Below, piece by piece: positions 49,783-59,493 of a stretch of 64,000 nucleotides of DNA. Where the stretch lies: positions 186,001 to 250,000 of the forward strand of contig NZ_JANFDG010000002.1 of the NCBI RefSeq assembly GCF_024609765.1, given 5' to 3'. Source of the DNA: Shinella pollutisoli. GTDB lineage: Bacteria > Pseudomonadota > Alphaproteobacteria > Rhizobiales > Rhizobiaceae. Numbering within the stretch: the first letter of the stretch is position 1; every line of letters begins with the position of its first letter. A model generated the notes under the pieces. That model searched no databases, was not told the DNA's origin, and worked only from the letters and a program-made list of their open reading frames with translations. The translations under genes and the position numbers were made by a program.

Positions 49783-50613
49783 TCAGAGGAGGATAGCGGG
49801 GATCAGCCCGCGCAGGGAATTGCCGAGGAAGAAGGGCCGGCCGGCGAGGTCCTGCGGATAGAGCACCCGTTCTTCCGCCCTGCCTTCTTGCAGAAGCTCC
49901 TCCCGCAGCACGCCCGCAAGCAGGCCGCAGGAGAGCGGCGGCGTCTTCAGCGTGCCGGAGCCGTCGTCGAGGAAGAGCGAGGTGATGGTGCCCTCGCAGA
50001 TCTCGCCGCGCTCGTTGAGGAGCAGCACCTCGTCGGCTTCCGCCGCCGGGAATTCGGCGCGCGCGGCGGCATAGGCGGCGCGGCGGGAGGTCTTGTGGCA
50101 GAGCAGCGGGTCGTTGGAGGAGAGGCGGGTCGCGGCGATCTTCACGCGCCATGTCGCGCCCGTGGGGATGGGTGTGAACGGAGCGGTCTGGACGTCGATG
50201 CGGCCGTCGGTGAAGAGTTCGAGGCGGATGCGGAGCGGGGCGGGGCCTGCTCCAGGGGTATCGCCTGTGCATGCGCCGTCGCCGCTTCCCCTTCTCCCCG
50301 CCGGGGAGAAGGTGGCCCGAAGGGCCGGATGAGGGGGCAAGCCCGCCGCATTCTGCCTACGGCCCCCCCTCATCCCGCTGCCGCGACCTTCTCCCCGGCG
50401 GGGAGAAGGGGCTGGGGGCTCCCTTATCGTTCCATATGCGATAGTCTTGCCTTCGGAGGAGGGTAGCGCAGCAAGCAACGCCTCCCGCGCCCCATCTGCC
50501 CCCGGCAGTCCCAATGCTGCGGCCGACCGCGCCAGCCGCGCAAGGTGCCGCTCCAGCCGGACGAATCCGGCCCCCGGCTCCCAACGCAGCGTCTCGATCA
50601 GCGAGAGATCCAT
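49783..50613 (-). CDS. pabC: aminodeoxychorismate lyase-type class IV aminotransferase with repeat-derived insertion
   Basis: A 276-residue PLP enzyme of fold type IV. It should cleave 4-amino-4-deoxychorismate to 4-aminobenzoate for folate. The N-terminal part (FSLIETLRWEP-like start, LERHLARLARSAAALG) and the C-terminal part (DPLLCHKTSRRAAYAAARAE with the PLP Lys, VLLLNERGEICEGTITSLFLDD) are normal. Between them, about residues 64-122 are a Pro/Arg/Gly-rich stretch. Its core (about 68-108) is encoded by palindromic repeat copy C, inserted without breaking the frame. The start overlaps the end of pabB by 16 bases. It may still be active, since the insertion lies between strands before the active-site half. 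Confidence 0.85.
   Translation of the reverse strand: MDLSLIETLRWEPGAGFVRLERHLARLARSAAALGLPGADGAREALLAALPSSEGKTIAYGTIREPPAPSPRRGEGRGSGMRGGRRQNAAGLPPHPALRATFSPAGRRGSGDGACTGDTPGAGPAPLRIRLELFTDGRIDVQTAPFTPIPTGATWRVKIAATRLSSNDPLLCHKTSRRAAYAAARAEFPAAEADEVLLLNERGEICEGTITSLFLDDGSGTLKTPPLSCGLLAGVLREELLQEGRAEERVLYPQDLAGRPFFLGNSLRGLIPAILL
50288..50410. repeat. mosaic palindromic repeat, copy C, inside pabC
   Basis: Two half-units of the same family as copies A, B and D, but in the opposite mutual orientation: hairpin, GGATGAGGGGG, 25-base spacer, CCCCCTCATCC, hairpin. The whole is read in frame within pabC. Confidence 0.85.
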
Positions 50614-51755
50614 TGGTCCCCCACGGCGAAGCGGGCCTTGAGCAGGCATTCCTCGTATTCGGCCTCGGCCTGCGAATCGAAGACGATGCCGCCGCCGACG
50701 TTGAAGACGGCCTCGCCGTTCTCGAACAGCGAGATCGTGCGGATGGCGACGTTGAAGCGCATGGTGCCGTCCGGGGCGATGACGCCGATCGCGCCGCAAT
50801 AGGCGTCGCGCGGACCGACTTCGAGGTCGTGCAGGATCTCCATCGCCCGCATCTTCGGCGCGCCGGTGACCGAGCCGCAGGGAAAGAGGGCTGCGAAGAT
50901 GTCGCGGATCGTCGTGCCGGGCACGAGTCTCGCCCGCACGTGGCTCACCATCTGGTGCACGGTCGGATAGGTCTCGACGGCGAAGAGCTTCGGCACGTCG
51001 AGCGTGCCGACCTCGGTGATGCGCGAGATGTCGTTGCGCAGCAGGTCGACGATCATGCGGTTCTCGGCCTGCGTCTTCGGGTCGGCCCGCATGGCGGCGA
51101 CGATTTCCGCGTCCTCCGTGGCATCGCGCCCGCGCGGCGCGGTGCCCTTCATCGGATGGGTCTCGATCCAGCCGTCGCGGTCGATGTCGAAGAACAGTTC
51201 CGGCGAACGGGAAAGGATCATCGGCCCGTCGAGCGAGACGAAGGCGCCGTAGCGCACCGGCTGGCGCTCGATCAGCGACCAGAAGGCGGAAAGCGGATCG
51301 CCGTTCCAGCGGGCACGGATCGGCATGGTGAGGTTCGCCTGGTAGCAGTCGCCCTGCCGGAGATGCCGGTGCAGCCGCTCGAAGCGCTGGCGATAGGCCG
51401 GAAAATCCCAGGCCGCCTTCGGTTCCGTCAGGAAAGGCTCGTTCTCGACGCGCTGGCGCGCTGCGGCCAGCGGATGGTTTTCCGCCGGCCCGTCGAAGAT
51501 GCCGAAGCTCATCAGCGGCGTCGGCCGGTTGTCGATGGCGTAGGGGGCGAGCTTCTCCTCGAAGAGATGGCCCGCCTCGTAGCTCATGAAGCCGGCGATC
51601 CAGCGGCCCGCTGCATGCGCTTCCTGCAGCAGGGCGAACGCCGGCTCGAAGCCCGCGCGGGTGCGCACGGTGACGACGTCGAGCGGATCGGCGAAGACCG
51701 TCGTCACGTCCTCGCGATCGTCCTTCAGAAGCACATAGCGTTGGCGGCCGGTCAT
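50598..51755 (-). CDS. pabB: aminodeoxychorismate synthase component I
   Basis: A 385-residue chorismate-utilising enzyme making 4-amino-4-deoxychorismate for folate. Visible: AGFMSYEAGHLFEEKLAP, LRQGDCYQANLTMPIRARW, LSRSPELFFDIDRDGWIETHPMKGTAPRG, ENRMIVDLLRNDISRI, FPCGSVTGAPKMRAMEILHDLE and YCGAIGVIAPDG. It overlaps the stop of pepF by four bases and the start of pabC by 16, so pepF-pabB-pabC is one operon. No glutamine amidotransferase (pabA) is in the window. Confidence 0.94.
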   Translation of the reverse strand: MTGRQRYVLLKDDREDVTTVFADPLDVVTVRTRAGFEPAFALLQEAHAAGRWIAGFMSYEAGHLFEEKLAPYAIDNRPTPLMSFGIFDGPAENHPLAAARQRVENEPFLTEPKAAWDFPAYRQRFERLHRHLRQGDCYQANLTMPIRARWNGDPLSAFWSLIERQPVRYGAFVSLDGPMILSRSPELFFDIDRDGWIETHPMKGTAPRGRDATEDAEIVAAMRADPKTQAENRMIVDLLRNDISRITEVGTLDVPKLFAVETYPTVHQMVSHVRARLVPGTTIRDIFAALFPCGSVTGAPKMRAMEILHDLEVGPRDAYCGAIGVIAPDGTMRFNVAIRTISLFENGEAVFNVGGGIVFDSQAEAEYEECLLKARFAVGDQWISR

Positions 51756-53599
51756 GCCCTATCAAGCGCTTCCAGCTCGTCGATCAGCCCCTCGATCATC
51801 GACAGTCCCTTGCTCCAGAACGACGGATCGCCCGCATCGAGGCCGAAGGGTTTCAGCAGCTCGGAATGGTGCTTGGTGCCGCCGGCCTTCAGGAGCTCGA
51901 AATACTTCTCCTGGAACCCCGCTTCCGCCTGTTGGTAGACGGCATAGAGCGAGTTCACCAGGCAGTCGCCGAAGGCATAGGCATAGACGTAGAAGGGCGA
52001 ATGGATGAAATGGGGGATATAGGCCCAGTAGGTCTCGTAGCCCTCGGAGATGCGGATCGCCGGGCCGAGGCTCTCGCCCTGCACGGAGAGCCACAATTCG
52101 CCGATCTGGTCGGCGGTGAGCTCGCCCTCCTTGCGGGCGGTGTGCACCTTGCGCTCGAATTCGTAGAAGGCGATCTGGCGCACGACCGTGTTGATCATGT
52201 CCTCGACCTTCTGGGCGAGCATGGCCTTGCGCTCGCGCCGGTCCGTCGTGCGGTCGAGCAGGCTGCGGAAGGTCAGCATCTCGCCGAAGACGGAGGCCGT
52301 CTCGGCGAGCGTCAAGGGCGTGGAGGCCATCAGCGCGCCCTGCGCACCGGCCAGCACCTGGTGCACGCCGTGGCCGAGCTCGTGGGCGAGCGTCATCACG
52401 TCGCGCGGCTTGCCCATGTAGTTGACGAGCACGTAGGGGTGGGCGGACGGCACGGTCGGATGGGCGAAGGCGCCCGGCGCCTTGCCGGGCCGCACCGGCG
52501 CGTCGATCCAGCCGCGGTCGAAGAACTTTTTGGCGATCTCGGCCATTTCAGGCGAGAAGGCGCGGTAGGCGGAGAGCACGGTGTCGCGCGCCTCGTTCCA
52601 CGGGATCGTCGCGTCCGGCGTCTCGGGCAGCGGCGCGTTGCGGTCCCAGTAGTCCATCTGCTCCATTCCGAGCCACTTCGCCTTCATCGCATAGTAGCGG
52701 TGGGAGAGGCGCGGATACGCTTCGCGGACGGCTTCCGCCAAGGCCGCGACGACCTCGGGTTCCACGCGGTTGGCGAGATGCCGGCTGTCGGCGATGTCCT
52801 TGAAGCCGCGCCAGCGGTCGGAGATCTCCTTGTCCTTGGCGAGCGTGTTGGTGATCAGCGTGAAGGTGCGCAGGTTTTCCCGGAAGGTGGCGGCGAGCGC
52901 CTCCGCCGCCTTGCGCCGCGCCTCGCGGTCGGGCGACTGGAGCTGGTTCAGCGCCACTTCGAGCGGCACCGCCTCGCCGTCGATCGTGTAGCGCAGCGAG
53001 GCCATGGTCTCGTCGAACAGGCGGTTCCAGGCGGCCGCCCCCGTCATCGACTTTTCGAGGAAGAGCTGCTCGGTCCGGTCGTCGAGCTGGTAGGGCTTGT
53101 CCTTGCGCAGGTCCTCGATCCACGGCCGGTAATGGGCGGCGAGCGTATCGCGCTCCAGCGCGGCGGCGAGGCGCTCGTCCTCTATCCTGTTGAGTTCAAG
53201 GGAGAAAAACAGGAGATGTGCGCCGATGTCGGTGAGCTTCGCCTGCGTGTCGCCGTAGAGCTTGCCGTTGGCCGGATCGGTCGTGTTGGAGAAATAGGTG
53301 AGGCCGGCGTAGGAGATCAGGCGGCCGAGCAGGTCCTCCAGCGCCTCGAATTCACGCACGGCGGCACCGATGCCCTTGTCGCCCGTCTTCTCGCTCGCGG
53401 CGTCCAGCCGGCCCTTCCATTTCGCCTCGAAGGCGAGCGCGTCGGCTTGCGCCTTCTCCATGTCGCGGCGGAATTCCGGCGAATCCGGCGCGGGATAGAG
53501 GTCGGCGAGGTTCCAGGCGGGAAGCGCGCCGAGGCCTTCTACGGCTGCGGCTTCCGTGGCGGCGCGGTCGATGCGGATTGCGGGGACGTGGCGGGTCAT
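51752..53599 (-). CDS. pepF: oligoendopeptidase F family (M3B) metallopeptidase
   Basis: A 615-residue cytoplasmic zinc peptidase cutting short peptides. The zinc motif is His406-Glu407-x-x-His410 in MTLAHELGHGVHQVLAG, and the downstream Glu is in LAETASVFGEML. The N-terminal PepF lobe begins at ALPAWNLADLYPAPDSPEF. The start at MTRHVPAIR has GGAAG upstream; an extra 30 codons before it are unlikely to be used. First gene of the operon with pabB and pabC, whose link to it is positional. Confidence 0.94.
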   Translation of the reverse strand: MTRHVPAIRIDRAATEAAAVEGLGALPAWNLADLYPAPDSPEFRRDMEKAQADALAFEAKWKGRLDAASEKTGDKGIGAAVREFEALEDLLGRLISYAGLTYFSNTTDPANGKLYGDTQAKLTDIGAHLLFFSLELNRIEDERLAAALERDTLAAHYRPWIEDLRKDKPYQLDDRTEQLFLEKSMTGAAAWNRLFDETMASLRYTIDGEAVPLEVALNQLQSPDREARRKAAEALAATFRENLRTFTLITNTLAKDKEISDRWRGFKDIADSRHLANRVEPEVVAALAEAVREAYPRLSHRYYAMKAKWLGMEQMDYWDRNAPLPETPDATIPWNEARDTVLSAYRAFSPEMAEIAKKFFDRGWIDAPVRPGKAPGAFAHPTVPSAHPYVLVNYMGKPRDVMTLAHELGHGVHQVLAGAQGALMASTPLTLAETASVFGEMLTFRSLLDRTTDRRERKAMLAQKVEDMINTVVRQIAFYEFERKVHTARKEGELTADQIGELWLSVQGESLGPAIRISEGYETYWAYIPHFIHSPFYVYAYAFGDCLVNSLYAVYQQAEAGFQEKYFELLKAGGTKHHSELLKPFGLDAGDPSFWSKGLSMIEGLIDELEALDRA

Positions 53600-53788
53600 C
53601 GGCGGTCTTCCTTGACGGGTCTTCGGGGCGGCTCTTGGGCGGCTGGCGGGTCGGGCGTCCTGCTTGCGTCGGCAATGGTTAAAATGCAAGCCTTTCTCAA
53701 AACGGCATGTTCAACCCTTTCTGCCAAGGTCCGCTGGTGTTCAGTTCCCGGGCATGCATGACGCACGCCTTGCGGCAAGGAGGTTCCA

Positions 53789-55330
<1,542 letters not shown>

Positions 55331-55525
55331 AACGCCGGATTCTCCGGCCGTTTGCGATTTAGCGATTGCCGTTTATTCCCTGTTAGTGGATTGTTCACTA
55401 TAAGACGGCCCTGACGGCGAGTGTGGCGGATTTGCCATGCTCTCACCGCATTTGGCAGTCATTTGGGACAGCGGACGGTCGTTGTCCTCCGGACGGGGAT
55501 AGATTTGGCAAATTTGTTCGCATCG

Positions 55526-57271
55526 ATGAAGCTCCCGGGGCGCTCCCTGCGTAGCCTGTGCAAGGCCGTGGTGCGCAAGCTGCCCAGGACGTTGGCAGCC
55601 GCGGTGCTGTCGGCCGCGCTGGTGCTGCCCGCCGCCGTTCCCGCGCCCGTCCAGGCGGAGACCGGCAATCGCTCGCTCAAGCTCTATTACATCCACACCA
55701 AGGAAAAGGCCGAGATCGTCTTCAAGCGCAACGGCCGCTACGACAAGCGCGGTCTCGACCAGTTGAACCGCTTCCTGCGCGACTGGCGCCGCAACGAGCC
55801 GACCCGCATGGATCCGCGTCTGTTCGACCTCGTGTGGGAGGTCTACCAGAAGGTCGGCGCGACCGGCTACATCAACGTCGTCTCCGCCTATCGCTCGCCG
55901 GCGACCAACTCGATGCTGCGCTCGCGCTCGAAGGGCGTCGCCAAGAAGAGCCAGCACATGCTCGGCAAGGCGATGGACTTCTACATTCCCGGCGTGAAGC
56001 TCTCGGCGCTGCGCGCCACCGCCATGAAGTTCCAGGTGGGCGGCGTCGGCTACTATCCGACCTCGGGCTCGCCCTTCGTGCATCTCGACGTCGGCAGCGT
56101 GCGCGCCTGGCCGCGCATGAGCCGCCAGGAACTGGTGCAGCTCTTCCCCGACGGCAAGACCATGCATATCCCGACCGACGGCAAGCCGCTGCCCGGCTAC
56201 GAGCAGGCGATCGCCGACTACAAGCGCCGCGTCGGCGCCGATTCGGTGCAGGTCGCCGGCGGCGGTTCGTCGCCGAGCGCGTCGGCGAAGAAGCGCAAGG
56301 GCAACTTCCTGCTCGCCCTGTTCGGCGGCGGCGGCGACGAGGACGAGGAACCCGAAGCCATCGCCAGCGCCGCGCCTCTGGAAGAGGAGACGCCGGTGCG
56401 CGTCGCGGCGAAGGCGGTGGCCGAAGAAAAGCCCATCGCGGCGGAAACGGAAGTGGCCTTCACCGCACCGATCCCGCTCGTGCGCCCGGCCTTCAAGGAA
56501 CAGACCGGCGAAAGCCTGAGCGAGCTCGCGCTCGTCGCGCCGACGACCAGCGGCGCGGTCGCCGCCCTCGACGCGGCGCTGCCGAAGGCCGAGGAGGCCA
56601 AGCCCGAATTCGTCGATCTCTCGGCCTATGCCGTTCCGGTGCCCGAGCTGCTCGGCGTGCGCCGCCAGGCGGGCGACGCGGAGGCGGAAGCGGTGCAGAT
56701 GGCTGCCGTCGAGGACGCCGAGGAGCTCTCCAGCGTGCCGATCCCCGGGCTTCGGCCCGAAGTCGAGCTCGACCAGAGCCGCGCGGCGCTGATGGCGGCG
56801 GCCGAAGCCGAGGTGGCGCTTCCCATCGCGGCCGATCGGTCCGGGCTCGCGGCCCTTGCCGACCCCGCCGTGGCGGGCGGCGAGGGGACGATCGAGATGG
56901 CGGCGCTTGCCGCCTCCGAGGCGGGCCGTTCGCTCGGCGGCGACGCCTTCGCCACCCAGACGGCGACCGAGACGAAGAGCAAGAGCGGCCGACCGAAGAA
57001 GAAGGACGCCGATGCCGCCAGCCGCGGTGCGATCCGCGGCGAGCCGAAGCTGACGCAGAAGCTCGTCTCGCAGCTCGCCCTGACGCAGGACCGCTTCGCG
57101 ACCATGTCCAAGCCGGTCAAGGCGCCGCGCTTCGTCAGCCGCACCATGCGCGCCGCCCCGACGACCGTCTACCTCGCCGGCTTCCGGCAGGAGGAGGGGG
57201 CGGTCGATCCCGCCCGCTTCAGCGGCACCGCCGTCAATTTCATGGAAGTGCGCAAGTTCGCCGAGAACTGA
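55526..57271 (+). CDS. DUF882 (YcbK-like, M15 family) peptidase with long C-terminal extension
   Basis: A 581-residue exported protein. A basic N-terminus leads to a signal peptide ending near PVQAE (residue 44). The peptidase-like domain covers residues 50-210, with metal residues His144 and Asp151 in KSQHMLGKAMDFYIPG and His186 in SPFVHLDVGSVRAWPRM. After the domain come about 370 Ala/Glu-rich, probably disordered residues with a repeated pattern (IPLVRPAFKEQ, VPIPGLRPEVE). It probably trims peptidoglycan peptides. Its YcbK core is much shorter in other bacteria; the tail is a rhizobial feature. A terminator follows. Confidence 0.87.
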   Translation: MKLPGRSLRSLCKAVVRKLPRTLAAAVLSAALVLPAAVPAPVQAETGNRSLKLYYIHTKEKAEIVFKRNGRYDKRGLDQLNRFLRDWRRNEPTRMDPRLFDLVWEVYQKVGATGYINVVSAYRSPATNSMLRSRSKGVAKKSQHMLGKAMDFYIPGVKLSALRATAMKFQVGGVGYYPTSGSPFVHLDVGSVRAWPRMSRQELVQLFPDGKTMHIPTDGKPLPGYEQAIADYKRRVGADSVQVAGGGSSPSASAKKRKGNFLLALFGGGGDEDEEPEAIASAAPLEEETPVRVAAKAVAEEKPIAAETEVAFTAPIPLVRPAFKEQTGESLSELALVAPTTSGAVAALDAALPKAEEAKPEFVDLSAYAVPVPELLGVRRQAGDAEAEAVQMAAVEDAEELSSVPIPGLRPEVELDQSRAALMAAAEAEVALPIAADRSGLAALADPAVAGGEGTIEMAALAASEAGRSLGGDAFATQTATETKSKSGRPKKKDADAASRGAIRGEPKLTQKLVSQLALTQDRFATMSKPVKAPRFVSRTMRAAPTTVYLAGFRQEEGAVDPARFSGTAVNFMEVRKFAEN

Positions 57272-57294
57272 TGTCAGGCCTTCCTGACCGCAAG

Positions 57295-57321
57295 AAAAAG
57301 CCCGCCGGACCGGCGGGCTTT
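57295..57321. terminator. bidirectional terminator between the DUF882 gene and gapR
   Basis: AAAAAG, then CCCGCCGG-A-CCGGCGGG (57301-57317), then CTTTT. The symmetric stem has T-runs in both directions and serves two convergent genes. Confidence 0.85.
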
Positions 57322-57341
57322 TCGTTGGGACGTCGCGGCCG

Positions 57342-57608
57342 TCATTCCGCGTCCGGCGGCAGGTCGACCATGCCGAGGGCCTGGAGGTAGGTGTCAAGGA
57401 TCGCCTCCTGCTCCATGCGTTCGTCCTTGTCCTGCTTGCGGATCTGGATGACCTTGCGCAGGATCTTCGTGTCGAAGCCGACGCCCTTGGCCTCGCCGTA
57501 GACGTCCTTGATGTCGTCGGCGATGGTTTTCTTTTCCTCCTCGAGGCGCTCGATGCGCTCGATGAAAGCGCGAAGCTGGTCGCGGGCGACGCCGTGGGCA
57601 TCCGACAT
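57342..57608 (-). CDS. gapR: DUF2312 protein, GapR-type nucleoid-associated factor
   Basis: An 88-residue, mostly coiled-coil protein: [68 protein letters not shown]. This matches the DUF2312 family, whose Caulobacter member GapR binds overtwisted AT-rich DNA ahead of forks and RNA polymerase and aids chromosome segregation. The start is [12 protein letters not shown], with AAGGAGAA upstream; a longer frame exists but is not conserved-looking. Nearby DUF1244 and amidohydrolase genes are its usual neighbours in rhizobia. Confidence 0.92.
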   Translation of the reverse strand: MSDAHGVARDQLRAFIERIERLEEEKKTIADDIKDVYGEAKGVGFDTKILRKVIQIRKQDKDERMEQEAILDTYLQALGMVDLPPDAE

Positions 57609-57720
57609 GGTGTTCTCCTTGCTGGTTCCGGAAATTCGAAGGTGCCGTGATCTGCCGCGAAGTTCCGGCAAGATCAAGGCCCGATATGCGGGGATTGCGG
57701 TTTTTGCCGACGTGCCGCCG

Positions 57721-58026
57721 TCATTCCTCCGGGCGATTCGCCTCGAAGGCGGTCTTCTGCGCCTCGGTCGCCTCGCGCTGGTGGCGTGCGCGCCACTCCT
57801 CGTAGGGCATGCCGTAGACGATCTCGCGCGCCTCCTCCTTCGTCAGCGGCACGCCGGAGGCTTCCGCCGCCTCGCGGTACCAGTTGGCGAGGCAGTTGCG
57901 GCAGAAGCCGGCGAGGTTCATCAGGTCGATGTTCTGAACGTCGCTGCGCGTGTCGAGATGCGCCAGCAGGCGCCTGAAGGCGGCCGCCTCGAACGCCGTC
58001 CGCTGGTCTTTCGTCAGTTCGCTCAT
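57721..58026 (-). CDS. DUF1244 family protein
   Basis: A 101-residue protein of the DUF1244 family, with the conserved block [49 protein letters not shown]. The CRNC pair could bind metal. No signal peptide or membrane segment. It lies ten bases downstream of the second formylglutamate amidohydrolase gene, likely one transcript. Function unknown. Confidence 0.88.
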   Translation of the reverse strand: MSELTKDQRTAFEAAAFRRLLAHLDTRSDVQNIDLMNLAGFCRNCLANWYREAAEASGVPLTKEEAREIVYGMPYEEWRARHQREATEAQKTAFEANRPEE

Positions 58027-58036
58027 CGTCTCGCTC

Positions 58037-58822
58037 TCAATAGGGTCCGGTGCGGGAAGGGAATATCTCGTATTCGTGCAGATCCTCGCGCCGGTTCAAC
58101 CGGTCGAGGATCGGCGCCAGACGCTCCACCCAGCAGGTGATGCCCGCCGCATCGCCGATCTCGTCCTGCCGGATCTCGATCAGCGCATGCGGGATGCCCG
58201 TCACCATGCAGTGGCGGAACATCGTGTCGCCGCGCAGCGCCCCGTCATAGGGCTCGTTGTCGCCGACCGTGAGGCCGAGCGCTTCGAGCTCGGCGAGAAG
58301 CGGGCGGACGGCGCGGGGATCGCTGTCCCACAGCACGGCGGCCTGCCAGGGCCGCGCCACGCCCTTCCAGGCGGGCGTGAAGGAATGGAGCGAGATGACG
58401 AGCGGCGCCCTGCCGCCCGCCGAAGCGCTCGCGGCGATCGTGCGGGCGACGGCGTCGTGATAGGGGCGGTGGTAAGTCTCGAGGCGGCGGCGCCATTCCG
58501 CCTCGCTGATCGGATGGTTGCCGGGCACGATCGCGCCGTCGGAGATGCGCATGATCAGCGTCGGGTCGTCCTCGCCGCGGTTTGGATCGATCAGCAGGCG
58601 CGAGAAGCGGCTGAGCACGGCCGGCGCGCCGAGCCTTTCGCAGAGCCCGCGCACCGTCGCCTCCACGCCGATGTCGTAGGCGATATGGCGGGAGAAGGCG
58701 CTCTCCGGCAGGCCGAGGCGGCCGTATTCCTCCGGCAGGAGATTGGTCGCGTGGTCGGCGAGAATCACCAGGCCGAGGGCCGGGTCGCCGCCTATGATTT
58801 CGAAGGGAGGGTGATCGTGCAT
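58037..58822 (-). CDS. N-formylglutamate amidohydrolase family protein (second copy)
   Basis: A 261-residue member of the FGase family, different from the one at 17369. Motifs: GLVILADHATNLLPEEYGRLGL, HIAYDIGVEATVRGLCERLGAPAVLSRFSRLLIDPNR, VISLHSFTPAWKG and HALIEIRQDEIGD. It is the version usually found beside DUF1244 and gapR in rhizobia. The start MHDHPPFEII has GGGAGGG upstream. The true substrate may be another N-acyl amino acid. Confidence 0.87.
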   Translation of the reverse strand: MHDHPPFEIIGGDPALGLVILADHATNLLPEEYGRLGLPESAFSRHIAYDIGVEATVRGLCERLGAPAVLSRFSRLLIDPNRGEDDPTLIMRISDGAIVPGNHPISEAEWRRRLETYHRPYHDAVARTIAASASAGGRAPLVISLHSFTPAWKGVARPWQAAVLWDSDPRAVRPLLAELEALGLTVGDNEPYDGALRGDTMFRHCMVTGIPHALIEIRQDEIGDAAGITCWVERLAPILDRLNRREDLHEYEIFPSRTGPY

Positions 58823-59016
58823 GGCCCTTGCCGACTGTGCTTGCCGGCCGACTGATCGCATGCCGCGCCGCCGCCCGCAAGGGCCGCATTCTCAGGGGCG
58901 GGCGGGCCGTTCGGGCAACGGCCCCCGGACCGCCGCGGGCCAGAGGCGCGTTGACAATCCCGGCCCGTCGTCGCAAGAAAGCGCGTGATCAAATCAACGG
59001 AGTTCCATCGGAAGCC

Positions 59017-59493
59017 GTGAAACCCAAAAGCCTTCGCTCCTTCGCTCCGCAAGCCGGCGGCCTCCTCCAGGCCGGCCTGTTCGTTTTCGCGGGCTTCCTC
59101 GCCCTGTCCGTTCCGGAGGCGGCGAAAGCCGATTTCCGCGTCTGCAACGGCACGCAGAACCTCGTCGGCGTCGCCATCGGCTATCGCGCCGGCGAAGGCT
59201 GGATCAGCGAGGGCTGGTGGCAGGTGCCGGCGACGACCTGCGCCACGCTGATCGAGGGCGAGCTGCAATCGCGCTACTACTATCTTTATGCCGAGGACGC
59301 TGCCCGCGGCGGCCGCTGGACGGGCGACGTGAACATGTGCGTGGCCGAGAACGAGTTCAAGATCGTCGGCGTGCAGGACTGCTTCGCCCGCGGCTTCCAG
59401 CGCATGGGCTTCAAGGAATACGACACGGGACGACAGGGGAGCTGGATGGTGCAGCTTTCCGACACGCCAGGGACGCAGGAAAGCCAGAACTGA
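59017..59493 (+). CDS. DUF1036 family exported protein
   Basis: A 158-residue protein from a GTG. A signal-peptide-like hydrophobic region (about 18-37, GLFVFAGFLALSVPEAAKA) is followed by the DUF1036 domain (ADFRVCNGTQNLVGVAIGYRAGEGWISEGWWQVPATTCATLIEG, then CVAENEFKIVGVQDCFARGFQRMGFKEYDTG). Four Cys could form two disulfides in the periplasm. The start is uncertain because upstream sequence is open without ATG near the domain. Its stop shares one base with the pyk start, so the two are translationally coupled. Confidence 0.82.
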   Translation: MKPKSLRSFAPQAGGLLQAGLFVFAGFLALSVPEAAKADFRVCNGTQNLVGVAIGYRAGEGWISEGWWQVPATTCATLIEGELQSRYYYLYAEDAARGGRWTGDVNMCVAENEFKIVGVQDCFARGFQRMGFKEYDTGRQGSWMVQLSDTPGTQESQN

